Origin: Candidatus Neomicrothrix sp. UBA4742
GTDB lineage: Bacteria; Actinomycetota; Acidimicrobiia; Acidimicrobiales; Acidimicrobilacustridaceae
Length of the DNA stretch: 13,476 bases
Assembly: GCA_002403895.1 (NCBI GenBank)
Contig: DHIQ01000195.1
Location: 2,754-16,229, forward strand
Reading direction: 5' to 3'
A program made the position numbers and the translations under genes. Shown here one piece after another: positions 12,131 to 13,476 of this stretch. The first letter of the stretch is position 1; each line of letters starts with the position of its first letter. Under the pieces are notes generated by a model. It searched no databases, was not told the origin of the DNA, and was given only the letters and a program-made list of their open reading frames with translations.

Positions 12131-12775
12131 TCAGGTGACCAGGCCGTAGACGCCCTTGATGAGCAGCCAGGCTCCGATCACGGCGGCGAGCACGGTGATG
12201 GCCTGGTCGCGGTGACCCTCGAGCCATGCCCGGAGCCGTTTCAGCGCGGCCCGGGAGTTCTCCGGTGAGGCGAGGGCGTAGCCCTCCATGATCAGCAGCG
12301 AGGCGCTACCGACGATGCAGAACGCCACCAGCCCGATCACGCTCCACGTGCTCGAAAGCTGGGCCTGGCTCACGTCGATGGCTCCGGCGGCCACGAGCGG
12401 CCACGGCTGGAGCAGCACACCCAGGACGGCAGCCCCACCGACGTTCAGCCCGTCGAGGCGCTTCATCCATGACGGCTCCTTTTGGGGCCCGGTTTTGGGG
12501 TGGTGGTAGCGGGTCCAGGCCAGCGCCAAGAAGCCCACACCGATCAGCGCGCTCACGATCAGCCCGGCCGTGTCGGGGACGCTGCTGGCCTTTACCGGAT
12601 TGCCGCCGGTCAAGGCCAGGGTTCCGGCGATCATGAGGAAGAAACACGCCATCCAGCCGACGATGAAGGCGGCGCCGTTGCGGGTGCCCCGGTCGGTGCT
12701 CAGGACCAGGATGAAGCCGATGACGGGCAGCGGCTCGAGCGTGATGGTGAGCGCCAGCAGCAGGACGTCATGCAT
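12131..12775 (-). CDS. SfLAP/GAP-like integral membrane protein
   Basis: A 214-residue protein with about six hydrophobic segments (4-25, 34-55, 68-87, 111-133, 144-166, 190-212). The layout of LEPLPVIGFILVLSTDRGTR (13-32), FIVGWMACFFLMIAG (37-51), a cytosolic loop with KTGPQKEPSWMKRLDGL (94-110) and VLGVLLQPWPLVAAGAIDVS (117-136) matches the GAP/Sap family (sulfolipid-1-addressing protein, LysE-like fold). Mycobacterial members help export lipids, but the cargo here is unknown. ATG 12775 is chosen because similarity begins there; the frame runs on upstream as Arg/Pro nonsense. Its start overlaps the end of a possible 51-residue ORF by eight bases. The chimeric GNAT frame follows ten bases after the stop. 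Confidence 0.75.
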   Translation of the reverse strand: MHDVLLLALTITLEPLPVIGFILVLSTDRGTRNGAAFIVGWMACFFLMIAGTLALTGGNPVKASSVPDTAGLIVSALIGVGFLALAWTRYHHPKTGPQKEPSWMKRLDGLNVGGAAVLGVLLQPWPLVAAGAIDVSQAQLSSTWSVIGLVAFCIVGSASLLIMEGYALASPENSRAALKRLRAWLEGHRDQAITVLAAVIGAWLLIKGVYGLVT

Positions 12776-12923
12776 CAGGGGTGTGGTTCTGGAAGGCGGC
12801 CTCGACGGTGGGCACAGCGTCAAACGTGGCGTCAGTCGGCTCCAGCACGGCGGTCGAGTCCGCCCCCACCACAAGATGGCGGGAGCGCCGACGCTGCGCC
12901 GGAGCTGGGGTGTCAACCGCCAT
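12768..12923 (-). CDS. Possible 51-residue protein overlapping the SfLAP-like gene
   Basis: ATG 12923 opens a short minus frame, MAVDTPAPAQRRRSRHLVVG, then ADSTAVLEPTDATFDAVPTV and EAAFQNHTPDA, ending at TGA 12768-12770, eight bases inside the SfLAP-like gene. About three quarters of its codons end in G or C, and GGAG lies nine bases before the ATG. Overlap of stop and start suggests translational coupling. The content is a basic patch then an acidic, hydrophobic tail; no family is recognised. It may be a leader peptide, a small partner or chance. Confidence 0.4.
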   Translation of the reverse strand: MAVDTPAPAQRRRSRHLVVGADSTAVLEPTDATFDAVPTVEAAFQNHTPDA

Positions 12924-12994
12924 GAGCAGAGGCTCCGTTCGCTCCGAGTCAGAGGGAATCTACCTCCCGCCAGTTCACCCGTCCCGAGTTCAAG

Positions 12995-13168
12995 GTGGCC
13001 TTCGATGTGTGGTTGGCACCTGATGAGCCTTGGTCAAACAAGACTCGTGAGGCCCTTCACTGGCTGATGCCCTATTCGGACGCCCGCTACGGTCTTGTCG
13101 CGCTGGGCGGCGTCATCATGGTGAGCGCCCTCACCATCCTCGTCCTCGCACCCAAGCCTCCGGCCTGA
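12995..13168 (+). CDS. Small single-helix membrane ORF upstream of glutamate decarboxylase
   Basis: The plus frame from GTG 12995 gives 57 residues: VAFDVWLAPDEPWSNKTREA, then LHWLMPYSDARYGLVALGGV and IMVSALTILVLAPKPPA. The C-terminal half is a clear transmembrane helix (about 32-53) with a short proline tail. Codons near the helix are strongly G/C-ending, but the first half is weaker. The frame stays open up to a TGA at 12923-12925, reading TSRQFTRPEFK before the GTG, with no ATG and only a poor GAG ribosome site. It may be a real small membrane protein or the tail of a lost transporter. It lies 48 bp before the decarboxylase gene and may share its transcript. Otherwise 12924-13216 shows nothing definable. 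Confidence 0.4.
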   Translation: MAFDVWLAPDEPWSNKTREALHWLMPYSDARYGLVALGGVIMVSALTILVLAPKPPA

Positions 13169-13201
13169 GCCGGGCCGACCGCCCACGAGCACCTCGTCAC
13201 C

Positions 13202-13210
13202 AGAAGGAGG
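13202..13210 (+). promoter_or_regulatory. Strong Shine-Dalgarno of glutamate decarboxylase
   Basis: AGAAGGAGG lies six bases before ATG 13217. It is the best ribosome site in the window and fixes the decarboxylase start. It suggests high translation of this gene when transcribed. Confidence 0.85.
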
Positions 13211-13216
13211 TTCGTC

Positions 13217-13476
13217 ATGACCCTGCACGATCGCGAGTCCATCCGGGACCAGTTGCTCGATTCGGTGTTCGCCGGCCAGGACCTTTCCAAGGCGATGCCC
13301 AAGTACAAGTTCCCGCCCAAGGAGTCGGCGCCTGACGACGCCTTCCAAGTGGTGCACGACGAGCTCATGCTGGACGGCAACTCCCGCCAGAACCTGGCCA
13401 CGTTCTGCCAGACCTGGGAGGAGCCCCAGGTGCATGCGCTGATGGATCTGTGCATCGACAAGAACATGATCGACAA
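13217..13476 (+). CDS. gadB: Glutamate decarboxylase, N-terminal part (runs off the window)
   Basis: The first 86 codons of a PLP-dependent glutamate decarboxylase, which converts glutamate to GABA and CO2 while using a cytosolic proton, often for acid resistance or GABA metabolism. The start [20 protein letters not shown] is followed by [20 protein letters not shown] (29-48) and [20 protein letters not shown] (49-68), then [15 protein letters not shown]. These align by eye with E. coli GadA/GadB (RFP...[26 protein letters not shown]). The PLP lysine and the rest lie beyond 13476. The N-terminal sequence is the GadA/GadB class rather than the diverged sphingosine-lyase-like group. No glutamate/GABA antiporter is visible inside the window. 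Whether the gene is complete cannot be judged here. Confidence 0.93.
   Translation, partial: MTLHDRESIRDQLLDSVFAGQDLSKAMPKYKFPPKESAPDDAFQVVHDELMLDGNSRQNLATFCQTWEEPQVHALMDLCIDKNMID

Noticed and set aside
1..13476. CRISPR arrays, insertion sequences, integrases, tRNA or phage genes
   Set aside because: No regularly spaced repeats, transposase or recombinase motifs, or tRNA-like cloverleaf with a GGTTCRA box were found on either strand by reading.

Overview
The window is high-GC bacterial chromosomal DNA with strong G/C preference at third codon positions. Gene content points to an actinobacterium: an F420-type LLM oxidoreductase, an actinobacterial-type DUF7144 small membrane protein, a CT398-like coiled-coil/zinc-ribbon protein, a SfLAP/GAP membrane protein and possible leaderless starts. 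An Acidimicrobiia-like lineage is my best guess, but this is inference from gene style only. I see no rRNA, tRNA, CRISPR array, transposase, integrase or phage gene.

Layout. 1-2057: a DUF7144-type membrane protein gene broken by a frameshift and a stop (120-516, minus), an intact TauD/TfdA-family Fe(II)/2-oxoglutarate dioxygenase (731-1543, plus), then about 500 bp that hold only gene remnants on the minus strand. One remnant is the C-terminal part of a DUF1269-type stress/membrane protein. 2058-4144: a GNAT acetyltransferase (plus), a short-chain flavodoxin (minus) and, divergent from it, a ribokinase-type PfkB sugar kinase (plus). 4145-6349: small unknown genes. These are two ~90-residue proteins (plus), a one-helix membrane protein that seems to be cut by homopolymer frameshifts (plus), a frameshifted ~156-residue unknown gene and an intact 74-residue unknown gene (both minus).

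6463-8495 (minus): a two-gene unit made of an LLM-class F420-dependent oxidoreductase followed by a Gfo/Idh/MocA oxidoreductase. 8677-10474 (plus): a compact unit of coiled-coil/zinc-ribbon protein, four-helix membrane protein and histidine phosphatase, resembling the mycobacterial Rv2229c-Rv2228c neighbourhood but without an RNase H domain. 10475-10828: no complete gene; it holds a strong 16-bp-stem structured element ending in T4, a UUCG-tetraloop hairpin and the coding-like tail of a lost minus-strand gene. 10829-12923 (minus): a possible 51-residue leader protein, a SfLAP/GAP-like membrane protein, a chimeric GNAT remnant and a multi-pass membrane protein of unknown function. 12924-13476 (plus): a small one-helix membrane ORF and then the first 86 codons of glutamate decarboxylase, which runs off the end.

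Most genes look like ordinary metabolic or housekeeping genes. The unusual thing is the number of broken or partial genes. Several breaks fall in G/C mononucleotide runs, which could be real decay or base-calling indels; that ambiguity must be settled before treating them as biology. I found no convincing new defence or mobile system. The best candidates for something new are the structured RNA element at 10486-10563, the repeated TGAGCG motif upstream of the unknown gene at 4310, and the unknown small genes.
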